This document shows, one piece after another, positions 17,997-27,025 of a stretch of 64,000 nt of DNA. The stretch's first letter is position 1, and each line of letters opens with the position of its first letter. Under the pieces are notes generated by a model, which was not told where the DNA came from, made no database searches, and was given only the letters and a program-made list of their open reading frames with translations. The stretch is taken from contig NZ_JAOQJC010000002.1 in the NCBI RefSeq assembly GCF_025567625.1, positions 248,001 through 312,000 of the forward strand. Reading direction: 5' to 3'. Made by a program: the position numbers and the translations under genes. Source of the DNA: Paenibacillus sp. J5C2022 (GTDB taxonomy: Bacteria; Bacillota; Bacilli; Paenibacillales; Paenibacillaceae).

Positions 17997-18989
17997 ATGG
18001 ATTTGGATCCCATTATCATGATTGTAGTCGTCGGTATATTGATCGTTATATTGCTTTCTGTGTTTCTAAGCTTCTTCCCCATTATGCTATGGATATCTGC
18101 ACTTGCGTCAGGCGTGCGGATCGGCATTATCACGCTCGTGGCTATGAGGCTGCGCCGCGTAGTGCCAAGCCGGATCGTCAATCCTATGATCAAGGCGACG
18201 AAAGCGGGACTCGGCTTGACAATCAATCAGCTGGAGAGCCACTTCCTGGCGGGAGGCAATGTCGACAGAGTCGTCAACTCGCTCATCGCGGCGCAGAGAG
18301 CGAACATCCCGCTGTTGTTCGAGCGGGCTGCTGCTATCGATCTGGCGGGCCGCGACGTGCTGCAAGCCGTTCAGATGAGCGTCAACCCTCGCGTCATCGA
18401 GACTCCGGTCGTCGCCGCGGTCGCCAGCGACGGCATCGAAGTGAAAGTAAAGGCGCGGGTGACGGTTCGGGCCAATATCGACCGGTTAGTAGGCGGCGCA
18501 GGCGAGGAGACGATCATTGCTCGCGTCGGAGAAGGTATTGTTACAACTGTAGGCTCGTCGAGATCGCATAAGGATGTACTGGAGAATCCGGACTTGATCT
18601 CCCGGACGGTGTTGGGCAAGGGTCTCGATGCCGGTACGGCATTCGAGATATTATCCATCGATATCGCGGATGTGGATGTAGGCAAGAACATCGGCGCCTA
18701 CTTGCAGACGGAGCAGGCTGAAGCGGACAAGAAGATCGCTCAGGCGAAAGCGGAAGAGCGGCGGGCGATGGCTGTAGCGCAAGAGCAGGAGAACAAAGCG
18801 AAGGTGGTCGAGATGGAAGCGCGAGTCGTGGAATCGGAATCCCAGGTGCCGCTCGCCATGGCGGAGGCGCTGCGCAGCGGCAAGCTTGGCGTCATGGATT
18901 ATCTCAATATGAAAAATATCGAGTCGGACACGAAGATGCGAAGCGCGATCGGAGAGACGAATCCCCTGCAGGATGAAGAGGAGAAATAA
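17997..18989 (+). CDS. floA: Flotillin-like protein FloA
   Basis: A 330-residue flotillin-like scaffold of functional membrane microdomains. Hydrophobic residues 6-50 form the membrane hairpin, followed by the SPFH-like domain and an alanine/glutamate-rich coiled-coil ([19 protein letters not shown]). ATG 17997 is preferred over ATG 17982 because GGAGG ends 8 nt before it. Downstream of nfeD by 54 nt, it matches the yqeZ-yqfA pair of B. subtilis, whose products organise lipid-raft-like regions and are induced by cell-wall stress. Confidence 0.96.
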   Translation: MDLDPIIMIVVVGILIVILLSVFLSFFPIMLWISALASGVRIGIITLVAMRLRRVVPSRIVNPMIKATKAGLGLTINQLESHFLAGGNVDRVVNSLIAAQRANIPLLFERAAAIDLAGRDVLQAVQMSVNPRVIETPVVAAVASDGIEVKVKARVTVRANIDRLVGGAGEETIIARVGEGIVTTVGSSRSHKDVLENPDLISRTVLGKGLDAGTAFEILSIDIADVDVGKNIGAYLQTEQAEADKKIAQAKAEERRAMAVAQEQENKAKVVEMEARVVESESQVPLAMAEALRSGKLGVMDYLNMKNIESDTKMRSAIGETNPLQDEEEK

Positions 18990-19038
18990 TCTGCGGGGAG
19001 ACGACGGCTTTCGCTATTCGAAAGGGAGGTGAGCGAAG

Positions 19039-19560
19039 TTGTCTTTATTGGATATGCTGCTTGACAACATCTATGTAGTCGTGCCGCTTCTGTTCATCGT
19101 CTACCGGTTGTGGAAGCAAGCTCAGCGAAGCGGGCAATCCGCAACGGAAGCAGGCAGACCGCCACAGCGCACTTCGTCAAGTCCTCGCCATGAAGAGCGT
19201 ACTCGTAACGAGCCCGCTTCCGAGACTGGCGGTGACGATACGGTATACCGATCAACACTGGAGACTATGAAGCGAACGGAGCGTCCGGAGCTCGGAGACT
19301 TGTTGCGGCAAGAAGAGCCGGAAGTCTTGACAGAACGGAAGGGCGCCCCGTCCCGTCGAACACTATCCGGCCGATCCTTGACAGGAGCAGCGTCTTCTCG
19401 CGGTGCTTCCCCATTCTCCTCCGCCGTTCGGAGCGTAACCGGCGAACAGGAGACTGGAATGCCGAAGCTGAGCAGGCAAGAGCTGAGACGTGCCGTCATT
19501 TGGTCCGAAGTGCTCGGTCCGCCCAGATCCAGCACGAGGAACGTGAACAGAAGAACTTAA
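19039..19560 (+). CDS. Unrecognised membrane-anchored protein after floA
   Basis: A 173-residue protein starting with TTG 19039, 8 nt after GGGAGGTG. Residues 1-27 form one hydrophobic anchor (MLLDNIYVVVPLLFIVYRLW). The rest is hydrophilic, rich in Arg, Ser, Pro and Thr and probably disordered, ending in a short helix (SRQELRRAVIWSEVLG). It occupies the position of yqfB in B. subtilis but shows no resemblance to that small protein that I can see. Position in the nfeD-floA unit suggests a role at the membrane; this is inference only. A strong terminator follows. Confidence 0.7.
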   Translation: MSLLDMLLDNIYVVVPLLFIVYRLWKQAQRSGQSATEAGRPPQRTSSSPRHEERTRNEPASETGGDDTVYRSTLETMKRTERPELGDLLRQEEPEVLTERKGAPSRRTLSGRSLTGAASSRGASPFSSAVRSVTGEQETGMPKLSRQELRRAVIWSEVLGPPRSSTRNVNRRT

Positions 19561-19577
19561 TACAGCAGAAACGCAGC

Positions 19578-19627
19578 AACAACCCCCTTAACCGCCGGCA
19601 GCCGGTCGTTAAGGGGGTTGTTTGGTT
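19578..19627 (+). terminator. Strong terminator ending the nfeD-floA unit
   Basis: AACAACCCCCTTAAC (19578-19592) pairs perfectly over 15 bp with GTTAAGGGGGTTGTT (19608-19622). The loop itself contains a GCCGGC/GCCGG element. A TTTGGTTG tail follows. It separates the floA unit from the sporulation genes. Confidence 0.92.
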
Positions 19628-19726
19628 GTGTGAAAAATGAGCGCTCGGCGTTCCTCATAATTAAGAAATGAGCAGCATATTTTGTTATAGTACGCATCTG
19701 CGAAATAAGGGGGGCAATAAGCATAC

Positions 19727-20005
19727 ATGCGACATTTGAAGAAGAAGTTTCACAAGCTGACGGCCGAGATGCTGGATATGCCGCAAGATGTCGTGTATGA
19801 CTTGCCAAGGCTAACTTTAATAGGCGACCGACAATTATATATCGAAAATCATCGGGGCGTTGTTCATTTTTCAAGCGAGAAGCTCATGCTTGCACTGAGC
19901 AAAGGACAGCTTGAAGTATCGGGCAGCGATCTCGTCATACGTACGATCTGGACGGAGGAAGTATTCATCGAAGGGGTCATTACAAGCATTCAATTGCTGC
20001 CTTAA
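19727..20005 (+). CDS. yqfC: Sporulation protein YqfC
   Basis: A 92-residue YqfC/YabP-type protein. The family signature is seen in DVVYDLPRLTLIG and in the central ENHRGVVHFSSEKL. In B. subtilis yqfC is expressed in the mother cell under sigma-E and, with yqfD, is needed for normal sporulation; the biochemical role is not known. AGGGGGGCAATAAG precedes ATG 19727. It is followed 21 nt later by yqfD, as in other spore formers. Confidence 0.93.
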   Translation: MRHLKKKFHKLTAEMLDMPQDVVYDLPRLTLIGDRQLYIENHRGVVHFSSEKLMLALSKGQLEVSGSDLVIRTIWTEEVFIEGVITSIQLLP

Positions 20006-20026
20006 CGAGAACGGGAGGGGATTGCA

Positions 20027-21229
20027 GTGAGAAGAGACGGACTGGAGTGGTTAAGAGGAGTTGTCGTTGTACAAGCAAGGGGCGGCGAGGCGGAGAAGCT
20101 GCTGAACAAGGCTCTTGCAGGAGGGTTGTCGCTGTCCGAGATACGATGGACAAGCCGCGGCGATGATAAGAAGCTGCATTTTCAAACATCGGTTAGCGAC
20201 TTTTTCCGGCTGCGGCCGTATTTAAAGGAGACAGGCTGCCGCATCCATGTCGTGGAGCGCCGCGGCTTGCCGTTCTGGCTTGTAAAGGCTGAACGCCGCA
20301 TCTGGTTCTCCGGCGGGCTTGTACTGTTCTTCGCCATGATCTTTGTTTTATCATCGCTCGTATGGAGCATAGAAGTGGAGGGCAACGTCAAGCTGACGGA
20401 GGACGAAATTCTTCAGGCTGCCAAGCACGAAGGATTGTATCATTTTCAATGGTCATTCCGTCTGAAGGATATGGATGTGCTGTCGAAACGGCTTGTCAGC
20501 GATCTGCCGGGCACAACCTGGATCGGTGTGGAGAAGAAGGGAACGAAGGTGCGGATACAAGTGGTGGAGATGACGCTTCCCGAGCAGTTTCCGCTGCACA
20601 ATCCCAGACATCTCGTGTCGTCTGCCGATGCAGTGGTAACCGAGATTATCGCTGAAGCCGGCCGGCCGGTCGTGAAGAAGAATACACGGGTGAGAAAAGG
20701 ACAAACCTTAATATCGGGAGCGATCGGCTCAGAATCCCATTCGCAAATTGTTGTGGCCAAGGGAACGGTAAAAGGCTTGGTCTGGTACGAGTTCACGGTG
20801 GAGTCCCCTCTTGTGCAGCAGATGAAGGTCTATACGGGCGAGAAAAAGACGAAGTGGTACGCCGTCCTTGGATCGAGAGCGCTTCAGCTGAGCGGATTCG
20901 GCGACGACAGCTTCGCGCAGTCCGAAGTAATTACTCATCAGGAGCGTGTGTCATGGCGCAACTGGTCTCTGCCTATCGGAAGAATGAAGGAAACGGTGAT
21001 GGAATCGGAGCTGCTGGAGCGGGAATTGTCGGCGGACGAGGCGAAGAATGTCGGTTTGATGCGAGCGAGAGCGGAAGTTATCGAGAAGGCGGGGACGGAT
21101 GCTGTCATCCGCGATGAAATTGTTTTGCATGAAGAGTCGGACAATGGTAAAGTTTATATGAAAGTTCTTTTTGAAGTGGAGCAATCCATTGTGCAGGAGA
21201 TGCCTTTAGTTCACATGCAGGGAGATTGA
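20027..21229 (+). CDS. yqfD: Sporulation protein YqfD
   Basis: A 400-residue YqfD family protein. The cytoplasmic N-terminal part has the WLRGVVVV start, followed by one membrane helix near residues 88-112 and a large extracytoplasmic region with POTRA-like and YqfD repeats (VEGNVKLTEDEIL, TTWIGVEKKGT). It starts with GTG 20027 after GGGAGGGG. It pairs with yqfC and directly precedes phoH, the standard order. The role in sporulation is known from genetics in B. subtilis, not from enzymology. Confidence 0.93.
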   Translation: MRRDGLEWLRGVVVVQARGGEAEKLLNKALAGGLSLSEIRWTSRGDDKKLHFQTSVSDFFRLRPYLKETGCRIHVVERRGLPFWLVKAERRIWFSGGLVLFFAMIFVLSSLVWSIEVEGNVKLTEDEILQAAKHEGLYHFQWSFRLKDMDVLSKRLVSDLPGTTWIGVEKKGTKVRIQVVEMTLPEQFPLHNPRHLVSSADAVVTEIIAEAGRPVVKKNTRVRKGQTLISGAIGSESHSQIVVAKGTVKGLVWYEFTVESPLVQQMKVYTGEKKTKWYAVLGSRALQLSGFGDDSFAQSEVITHQERVSWRNWSLPIGRMKETVMESELLERELSADEAKNVGLMRARAEVIEKAGTDAVIRDEIVLHEESDNGKVYMKVLFEVEQSIVQEMPLVHMQGD

Positions 21230-21232
21230 GAA

Positions 21233-22213
21233 TTGTTGCAAATTGAAACGATTAAAACCGTAAAAATTCCACTAGGCAACGCAGCAGAAGGCTTGGCCGT
21301 ATTCGGTCCGCAAGACAAGCATCTCAGATTGATTGAAGAAAGTATGCAAGCCTCATCCATCGCCTCGCGCGAAGCGGAAATCGCCATCTCCGGTCCGGAA
21401 CCGGAAGTCGACTCGCTGGAGCAGCTGTTCACCGTATTGCTTCAGCTTGTGCGCAACGGCTACACGCCTTCGGAGCGGGATATTGTATATGCGCTTGACC
21501 TGGCTCGCAATATGCAGGCGGAAGAACTGCTGGATCTGTTCAAGAAGGAAGTGGCCACGACGTTCCGCGGCAAGAAGATTCTTGCCAAGACGATCGGTCA
21601 GCGTCATTATGTGAAGACGATACGCAAGCGGGATATCGTATTCGGAATCGGACCGGCCGGCACGGGCAAGACTTATCTGGCTGTCGTGCTGGCCGTGGTC
21701 GCCTTGAAGGAGGGAGCCGTCAAGCGAATTGTCCTGACGCGTCCTGCGGTAGAAGCAGGGGAGAATCTGGGCTTCCTGCCGGGCGATCTGCAGGAGAAGG
21801 TAGACCCCTACTTGCGGCCTTTGTACGATGCGCTGCATGATGTGCTTGGACCCGATCAGACGGTGAAAGCGATGGAGCGAGGCATGATTGAAGTCGCGCC
21901 GCTCGCTTATATGCGGGGACGGACGCTGGATGACTCTTTTATTATATTGGACGAAGCTCAGAATACGACGCCCGAGCAGATGAAAATGTTCCTGACGCGC
22001 CTTGGATTCGGCTCCAAAATGGTCATTACCGGCGATGTAACCCAAATTGACTTGCCGCGCGGCAAAAACTCCGGCTTGGTGGAGGCGCAGCGCATACTGA
22101 AGTCCATAGACGAAATAGGCTTGATCTACTTCTCGGAGCAGGATGTCGTCCGTCATTCCCTCGTGCAGAAGATTATAACAGCTTACGACCGGGATGCAGA
22201 GATGAAAGCCTAG
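21233..22213 (+). CDS. phoH: PhoH family ATPase
   Basis: A 326-residue PhoH-like protein. The P-loop GPAGTGKT is at residues 140-147, and the downstream FIILDEAQNTTPEQM Walker B block and FGSKMVITGDVTQID sensor block are family hallmarks. PhoH is related to the helicase domain of superfamily 1 and is thought to act in RNA metabolism alongside YbeY, which lies two genes downstream. The TTG at 21233 (or 21236) is used after GGGAGATTGAG, only 3 nt beyond the yqfD stop. Confidence 0.95.
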   Translation: MLQIETIKTVKIPLGNAAEGLAVFGPQDKHLRLIEESMQASSIASREAEIAISGPEPEVDSLEQLFTVLLQLVRNGYTPSERDIVYALDLARNMQAEELLDLFKKEVATTFRGKKILAKTIGQRHYVKTIRKRDIVFGIGPAGTGKTYLAVVLAVVALKEGAVKRIVLTRPAVEAGENLGFLPGDLQEKVDPYLRPLYDALHDVLGPDQTVKAMERGMIEVAPLAYMRGRTLDDSFIILDEAQNTTPEQMKMFLTRLGFGSKMVITGDVTQIDLPRGKNSGLVEAQRILKSIDEIGLIYFSEQDVVRHSLVQKIITAYDRDAEMKA

Positions 22214-22231
22214 AGGAGGGTTGGAAGCGGC

Positions 22232-24469
22232 ATGAACGAGAAAGGGACAACAAAGTCCGGGAATGTCCGGCCTGCCAAAACTTCCGGCTGGAGACAAAGT
22301 CCGGCTGTCAGATGGCTGCTTATGGGGCTGTTTGTGCTACTGTTTTATTTCAGCCTGTCGCCTCACGTCATTCCGGAAACCTATGACATCTCGGAAGGCT
22401 CCGTTAGCGAGAAGGACATCAAGGCGCCATTCCAGATTAAAGACGAGAAAGCGACCAGGCAAGCGGAAGAGGAAGCGGCGGGGAGAATTGAAGACAGTTA
22501 TTCCAACGTCTCGCTTCGGAACGAGCAGTTGGTGGAGCAAATATTGTACCGGATCGAACAGCTGAACGCCGACGATCAAGTGACGACCGAGAACAAAATT
22601 GATATTTACCGTTCCGAAATACCGAGAAAGTACGGCGATCATATCGATTTGTTCGTGAAGAATAACCGCGGCAAAGGTACATACAGCGATTCCTTGCTGG
22701 AGGAAATGTCGTATGTGACCAAGGAGCAGCAGTACACGATCCCGGAAGAGACATTCTACAAGATGCCTCAGCTTACTTCGGAGCAGCTAGGCGAGATGCG
22801 GGATGTCGCGAAAGAGATCGTGCGCAAGCTGACAATCGAGCCGTTGAGGGATGCGGAGACGGCCAGAATGCAAGTGGCCGAGCTGGTCAACGGCAGCTCG
22901 ATCTCGCAACGCACCGCCAGGGAAATCGTGCAGGAACTGGCGCGTTTCTCCATTATGCCGAATAAATTCCTGGATAAGGAAGCGACGGACGAAGCCAGGG
23001 TGCAAGCGAAGCAGAATACGCCTCCGGTCGTCATTAAAGAAGGAGATATCATCGTCAAGCACGGAGAGACGATTACCCCGGAGCTGTACAAGCTGCTGTC
23101 CGACGCCAATCTGCTTCAGGACAAGCGCCATTACTGGCCGCAAGCAGGATTGCTTATTCTGTCGCTGATGTTCGTGCTGGTGCTGTACGCTTACTTGCAT
23201 CAATCCGGCGGCATCAGCGGCTTGAAGCCGAAGTACAGCAACGCCCAGCTGCTGATGCTATGGCTCATATTCCTGATCAATATCATTACGATTCAGATCA
23301 TTGCACTTACGCAGACGGATTCCGCCCATTATGCCGGTTATCTGGCACCTGCGGCATTGGGAGCGATGCTGATTACGCTGCTGTTGGATATGCATTTGGC
23401 CGTTATCGGCTCCTTTATTTTTGCCGTGATGGGGAGCATGATTTTGAATACCGGCCAAGGCCACATTTTCGATTTCAAATACGGCTTCTTCATTATCGTC
23501 ATATCGCTTGCAGCCGTATTCTCTATTCATCGGGCGAGCCAGCGATCGGCCATATTGAAGGCTGGCATTATGGTGAGTCTGTTCGGTTCGCTGGCGGTTA
23601 TGGTCACGCTCATGATGTCGGAGCAGATGGACCGGATTCCGTTCATCTATTCCATTACGTTCGCCTTCGCAGGAGGCTTGCTGACAGCGGTGCTGGTCAT
23701 CGGACTGATGCCATTCTTCGAGATCACATTCGGCATTCTGTCGGCTCTGAAGCTGGTGGAGCTGTCCAATCCCAATCACCCGCTGCTGCGCAAGCTGCTT
23801 ACCGAGACGCCTGGAACGTATCATCACAGCGTCATGGTAGGCAACCTGTCGGAAGCTGCTGCGGAGTCGATCGGAGCGGACGGGCTTCTGTGCCGGGTAG
23901 GCTCCTTCTACCACGATATCGGCAAGACGAAGCGTCCGAATTACTTCATCGAGAATCAGTCCAATATCGAGAATCCGCATGACACGATCGACCCCAAGCT
24001 GAGCAAGTCGATTATCGTTGCCCATGCGCGGGATGGAGTAGACATGCTGAAGGGGTATAATATCCCTAAGCCGATTCGCGATATTGCGGAGCAGCATCAT
24101 GGTACGACATCGCTGAAATTCTTCTACCACAAGGCGCTTAAGCAAGCCGAGGAAGCGGGCGTAGAGCCGGACTTTACAGAGGACGACTTCAGATATCCGG
24201 GTCCCAAGGCGCAATCCAAGGAGGCGGCAGTGGTCGGCATCGCGGACTGTGTGGAAGCTGCCGTACGTTCCTTGCGCAGCCCGACTGTGGATCAGGTGGA
24301 AGCGATGATCAACAAAATTATCAAGAGCAGGCTGGATGACAATCAATACAACGAATGCGACCTTACGCTGAAGGAACTGGACAAGATCGCCCAGTCGCTC
24401 AAGGAAAGCATAATTGGTATCTTCCATTCCCGCATCGAATATCCGGAAGATGTGAAGACGAAGGAGTGA
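22232..24469 (+). CDS. pgpH: Cyclic-di-AMP phosphodiesterase PgpH (YqfF), 7TM-HD protein
   Basis: A 745-residue membrane protein of the 7TMR-HD family. Layout: an N-terminal anchor (about residues 29-45), a long extracytoplasmic 7TMR-HDED sensor, seven membrane helices (about 305-500) and a cytoplasmic HD domain with H561-D562 in FYHDIGKTKRP plus EQHHGT further on. Orthologues hydrolyse c-di-AMP to pApA and so affect potassium balance and wall homeostasis. AGAGGAGGGTTGG precedes ATG 22232. It lies between phoH and ybeY, the usual Firmicute order. Confidence 0.95.
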   Translation: MNEKGTTKSGNVRPAKTSGWRQSPAVRWLLMGLFVLLFYFSLSPHVIPETYDISEGSVSEKDIKAPFQIKDEKATRQAEEEAAGRIEDSYSNVSLRNEQLVEQILYRIEQLNADDQVTTENKIDIYRSEIPRKYGDHIDLFVKNNRGKGTYSDSLLEEMSYVTKEQQYTIPEETFYKMPQLTSEQLGEMRDVAKEIVRKLTIEPLRDAETARMQVAELVNGSSISQRTAREIVQELARFSIMPNKFLDKEATDEARVQAKQNTPPVVIKEGDIIVKHGETITPELYKLLSDANLLQDKRHYWPQAGLLILSLMFVLVLYAYLHQSGGISGLKPKYSNAQLLMLWLIFLINIITIQIIALTQTDSAHYAGYLAPAALGAMLITLLLDMHLAVIGSFIFAVMGSMILNTGQGHIFDFKYGFFIIVISLAAVFSIHRASQRSAILKAGIMVSLFGSLAVMVTLMMSEQMDRIPFIYSITFAFAGGLLTAVLVIGLMPFFEITFGILSALKLVELSNPNHPLLRKLLTETPGTYHHSVMVGNLSEAAAESIGADGLLCRVGSFYHDIGKTKRPNYFIENQSNIENPHDTIDPKLSKSIIVAHARDGVDMLKGYNIPKPIRDIAEQHHGTTSLKFFYHKALKQAEEAGVEPDFTEDDFRYPGPKAQSKEAAVVGIADCVEAAVRSLRSPTVDQVEAMINKIIKSRLDDNQYNECDLTLKELDKIAQSLKESIIGIFHSRIEYPEDVKTKE

Positions 24470-24474
24470 ATGAA

Positions 24475-24972
24475 TTGAGCTTGAGACTGGATTGGAGCAA
24501 CGAACAGGATAAAATTGAAATACCGGAAAATATGGTGGACAAGCTTGAGCAGCTGCTGACGCTTGCAGGTGCTGCGGAAGGTCTCACGGACGGCGATGTG
24601 GCGTTGACCTTCACGGATGACGATGGCATTCATTCGCTTAATCGTGAATATCGCGGCATTGACAGGCCTACCGATGTGTTGTCCTTCGCTATGCAGGACG
24701 ATGGCGTGGAAGAGCTGGACATCGTGTTCGAAGTGGAGAGCGAAGACGAAGCGGACCCCATCAGCGGCATGCTCGGGGACATTATCATATCGGTGGAGCG
24801 CGCCGTTGCCCAGAGTGAGGAATACGGACATTCCCTGGAGCGGGAGCTTGGCTTCCTGTTCGTTCACGGATTCCTGCATTTGTTGGGCTACGATCATGAG
24901 GACGAGCAAGCGGAAGCCGTCATGACCGCCAAGCAAGAAGAAGTGCTGCGGCAAGCCGGCTTGACAAGATAA
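24475..24972 (+). CDS. ybeY: rRNA maturation endoribonuclease YbeY
   Basis: A 165-residue zinc-dependent endoribonuclease acting in 16S rRNA maturation and ribosome quality control. The metal site is the HGFLHLLGYDHE motif near residues 128-139, and the NREYRGIDRPTDVLSF block is also diagnostic. TTG 24475 gives MSLRLDW and lies 8 nt after AAGGAG. The last base of the TAA stop is shared with the dgkA start, so the two are coupled. Confidence 0.96.
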   Translation: MSLRLDWSNEQDKIEIPENMVDKLEQLLTLAGAAEGLTDGDVALTFTDDDGIHSLNREYRGIDRPTDVLSFAMQDDGVEELDIVFEVESEDEADPISGMLGDIIISVERAVAQSEEYGHSLERELGFLFVHGFLHLLGYDHEDEQAEAVMTAKQEEVLRQAGLTR

Positions 24973-25337
24973 TGAAGGCGTTAATACGCAGTGTGGGACT
25001 GGCATTGTCGGGCATCCGCCATTCCATTGCGACTCAGCGGCATATGCAAATTCATTGCATAGCCGCTTTCCTTGTCTTTATAGCGGGAATGATGCTGTCT
25101 CTGAATGCATTGGAATGGGCGCTGATTGCCATGGCGGTAGGGATGGTCATCTCTGCAGAAGTGATGAACACGGCAGTTGAGAATGCGGTCGATCTTGCTT
25201 GTCCCGAGCGTCACCCTCTGGCGAAGATCGCCAAGGACTGTGCGGCCGGGGCGGTGCTCATCTGTGCAATAGCGGCCGTCATCATCGGATTATTGGTGAT
25301 GGGCCCCCCGCTATGGCAATTACTGACTGGCAGTTGA
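24972..25337 (+). CDS. dgkA: Undecaprenol/diacylglycerol kinase family protein
   Basis: A 121-residue small membrane kinase with three hydrophobic segments. The active-site pattern E-V-M-N-T-A-V-E-N-A-V-D lies near residues 58-69, typical of the DgkA family. In Gram-positive bacteria this protein phosphorylates undecaprenol to recycle the lipid carrier for cell-wall synthesis. It overlaps ybeY by one base and is followed by cdd, which is the B. subtilis order. Confidence 0.94.
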   Translation: MKALIRSVGLALSGIRHSIATQRHMQIHCIAAFLVFIAGMMLSLNALEWALIAMAVGMVISAEVMNTAVENAVDLACPERHPLAKIAKDCAAGAVLICAIAAVIIGLLVMGPPLWQLLTGS

Positions 25338-25354
25338 AGGAGAGTGACTGTAAG

Positions 25355-25795
25355 ATGAAGAACAATTATATAGGGTTGAGCGACGATTACCAAGCGTTGC
25401 TTGAGGAAGCGGCGGAAGCCAGAGAGAGAGCGTACACTCCCTATTCGCAATTCCAGGTAGGGGCTGCGCTGCTGGATTGCGACAATAACGTACACCGGGG
25501 CTGCAACGTCGAGAATGCCGCCTACGGACCGACCAACTGCGCGGAGCGTACAGCGTTATTCCGGGCGATCGCAGACGGAAGGCTGGCGGGACAATTCAAG
25601 GCTATCGCCGTCGTGGGCGATACGGATGAGCCGATTACGCCGTGCGGCGTATGCCGGCAAGTGCTGGTGGAGCTGTGTCCGCCGGACATGCCGGTCATTA
25701 TGGGCAATTTGCATGGAGAATGGGAAGTGAAGACAGTTGCGGAACTGCTGCCTGGAGCGTTCACGCCGCTGTCTCTGCATAAGGAGGAGCAATAA
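25355..25795 (+). CDS. cdd: Cytidine deaminase
   Basis: A 146-residue homotetrameric-type cytidine deaminase of pyrimidine salvage. Zinc is bound by C62, C97 and C100, with E64 of the CAERTAL motif as catalytic base; the [12 protein letters not shown] stretch is the substrate-binding block. ATG 25355 is taken because the longer reading would run back inside dgkA. AAGGAGAG lies somewhat far, about 11 nt upstream. The C-terminus ends in an acidic tail just before era. Confidence 0.96.
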   Translation: MKNNYIGLSDDYQALLEEAAEARERAYTPYSQFQVGAALLDCDNNVHRGCNVENAAYGPTNCAERTALFRAIADGRLAGQFKAIAVVGDTDEPITPCGVCRQVLVELCPPDMPVIMGNLHGEWEVKTVAELLPGAFTPLSLHKEEQ

Positions 25796-25800
25796 TCGAT

Positions 25801-26718
25801 ATGAACACATCTATGAACAACAACGACGGTTTCCGATCCGGATTCGTTGCCATCGTGGGACGACCGAATGTGGGCAAGTCTACGCTGATGAATCATGTGA
25901 TCGGGCAGAAGATCGCCATTATGTCGGATAAGCCGCAGACGACACGGAACAAAATTCATGGCGTCTACACGACCGATGAGCTGCAAATCGTCTTTCTGGA
26001 CACGCCGGGCATCCACAAGCCGCAATCCAAGCTGGGCAATTATATGAATCAATCGGCGGAGAGCGCGCTTAAGGAAGTGGATGCGGTCATGTTCCTGATC
26101 GATGCATCCGAAGGGCTCGGCGGAGGCGATCGCTACATTATGGAGCAACTGAAGAGTGTTCACACGCCCGTCTTTCTCGTCATGAACAAGATAGATAAAA
26201 TTCAGCCGGAAGAGCTGCTTCCGCTCATTACGCAATATAAGGACCTGTATCCCTTTGCCGAGATCGTGCCGATATCCGCTCTGCAAGGCAATAACGTGAA
26301 TACGCTGCTGGAGCAGCTGTCTCGTTATTTGCCGGAGGGGCCGCAGTATTATCCTGCGGATCAAGTGACGGACCATCCTGAGCAGTTCGTATGCGCCGAG
26401 CTTGTGAGGGAGAAAATACTGCATCTGACCCGGGAGGAGATTCCCCATTCCATTGCGGTTACGATTGAAGATATGCGGGTGCAGGACAACGGCGTCGTCT
26501 ATATCGGCGCAGTTATATTCGTGGAGCGCGACTCCCAGAAGGGAATTATTATCGGCAAGCGCGGCGAGCTGCTGAAGGAAGTAGGGAAAGGCGCCCGGAA
26601 GGACATCGAAGCGCTGCTGGGCTCGCGGGTATTCCTGGAGCTGTGGGTGAAGGTGAAGAAGGACTGGCGCAATCAGGAGAGAGTGCTTAGAGATATGGGA
26701 TTCCGCCAAGATAGCTGA
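25801..26718 (+). CDS. era: GTPase Era
   Basis: Era is a GTPase that binds 16S rRNA near its 3' end and assists 30S assembly. The 305-residue protein has the P-loop GRPNVGKS (K26), switch [10 protein letters not shown], the specificity motif NKID, and a C-terminal KH domain with [14 protein letters not shown] and [10 protein letters not shown] motifs. ATG 25801 follows AAGGAGGAG by about 11 nt; ATG 25813 is an alternative giving four fewer residues. It sits between cdd and the yqzL-recO pair, as in many Firmicutes. Confidence 0.96.
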   Translation: MNTSMNNNDGFRSGFVAIVGRPNVGKSTLMNHVIGQKIAIMSDKPQTTRNKIHGVYTTDELQIVFLDTPGIHKPQSKLGNYMNQSAESALKEVDAVMFLIDASEGLGGGDRYIMEQLKSVHTPVFLVMNKIDKIQPEELLPLITQYKDLYPFAEIVPISALQGNNVNTLLEQLSRYLPEGPQYYPADQVTDHPEQFVCAELVREKILHLTREEIPHSIAVTIEDMRVQDNGVVYIGAVIFVERDSQKGIIIGKRGELLKEVGKGARKDIEALLGSRVFLELWVKVKKDWRNQERVLRDMGFRQDS

Positions 26719-26808
26719 TATTTTTTGCTAAGGATACCACGGGTCTTTTCGACGCATCCTAATAACTGTCTGGAGCAGCATTTCCGAGGCGGAAAGGGAT
26801 GAATACGA

Positions 26809-26973
26809 ATGCGAGACTTTTCGTGGAAGTATTTTACGTTGACCGGGGATGTCGAATCATACATGCTGTACAAGGAAATGGATCAGGTGGGGGTCGAGAC
26901 GCATCCGGATGCAGCGTGGGATAGCGATGACGAGGAGATGATCGCGGGAGATCACTCCGGCTTGGGGAATTAA
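26809..26973 (+). CDS. yqzL: YqzL family small protein
   Basis: A 54-residue protein located between era and recO, exactly where the small yqzL gene lies in Bacillaceae. It reads MRDFSWKYFTLTGDVESYMLYKE and ends in an acidic tail. The FSWKYFTLTGDV-x-YLLYKE pattern is the recognisable YqzL signature. No function is known. A GAAAGGGATGAATACGA stretch precedes the ATG. It is too short to be called by length alone, so the call rests on position and motif. Confidence 0.85.
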   Translation: MRDFSWKYFTLTGDVESYMLYKEMDQVGVETHPDAAWDSDDEEMIAGDHSGLGN

Positions 26974-27025
26974 GCACTAATGCCATATCTGGATTAGAGT
27001 CGGTTGTCATGGGGGAGAAAGCGGT

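Noticed and set aside
19672..19726. Sigma-E-like -35 (GCATATTT) upstream of yqfC
   Set aside because: The matching -10 at 14-15 nt is poor, and the only CATACAT nearby coincides with the start codon. Sigma-E control is likely from B. subtilis knowledge but not supported by this sequence.
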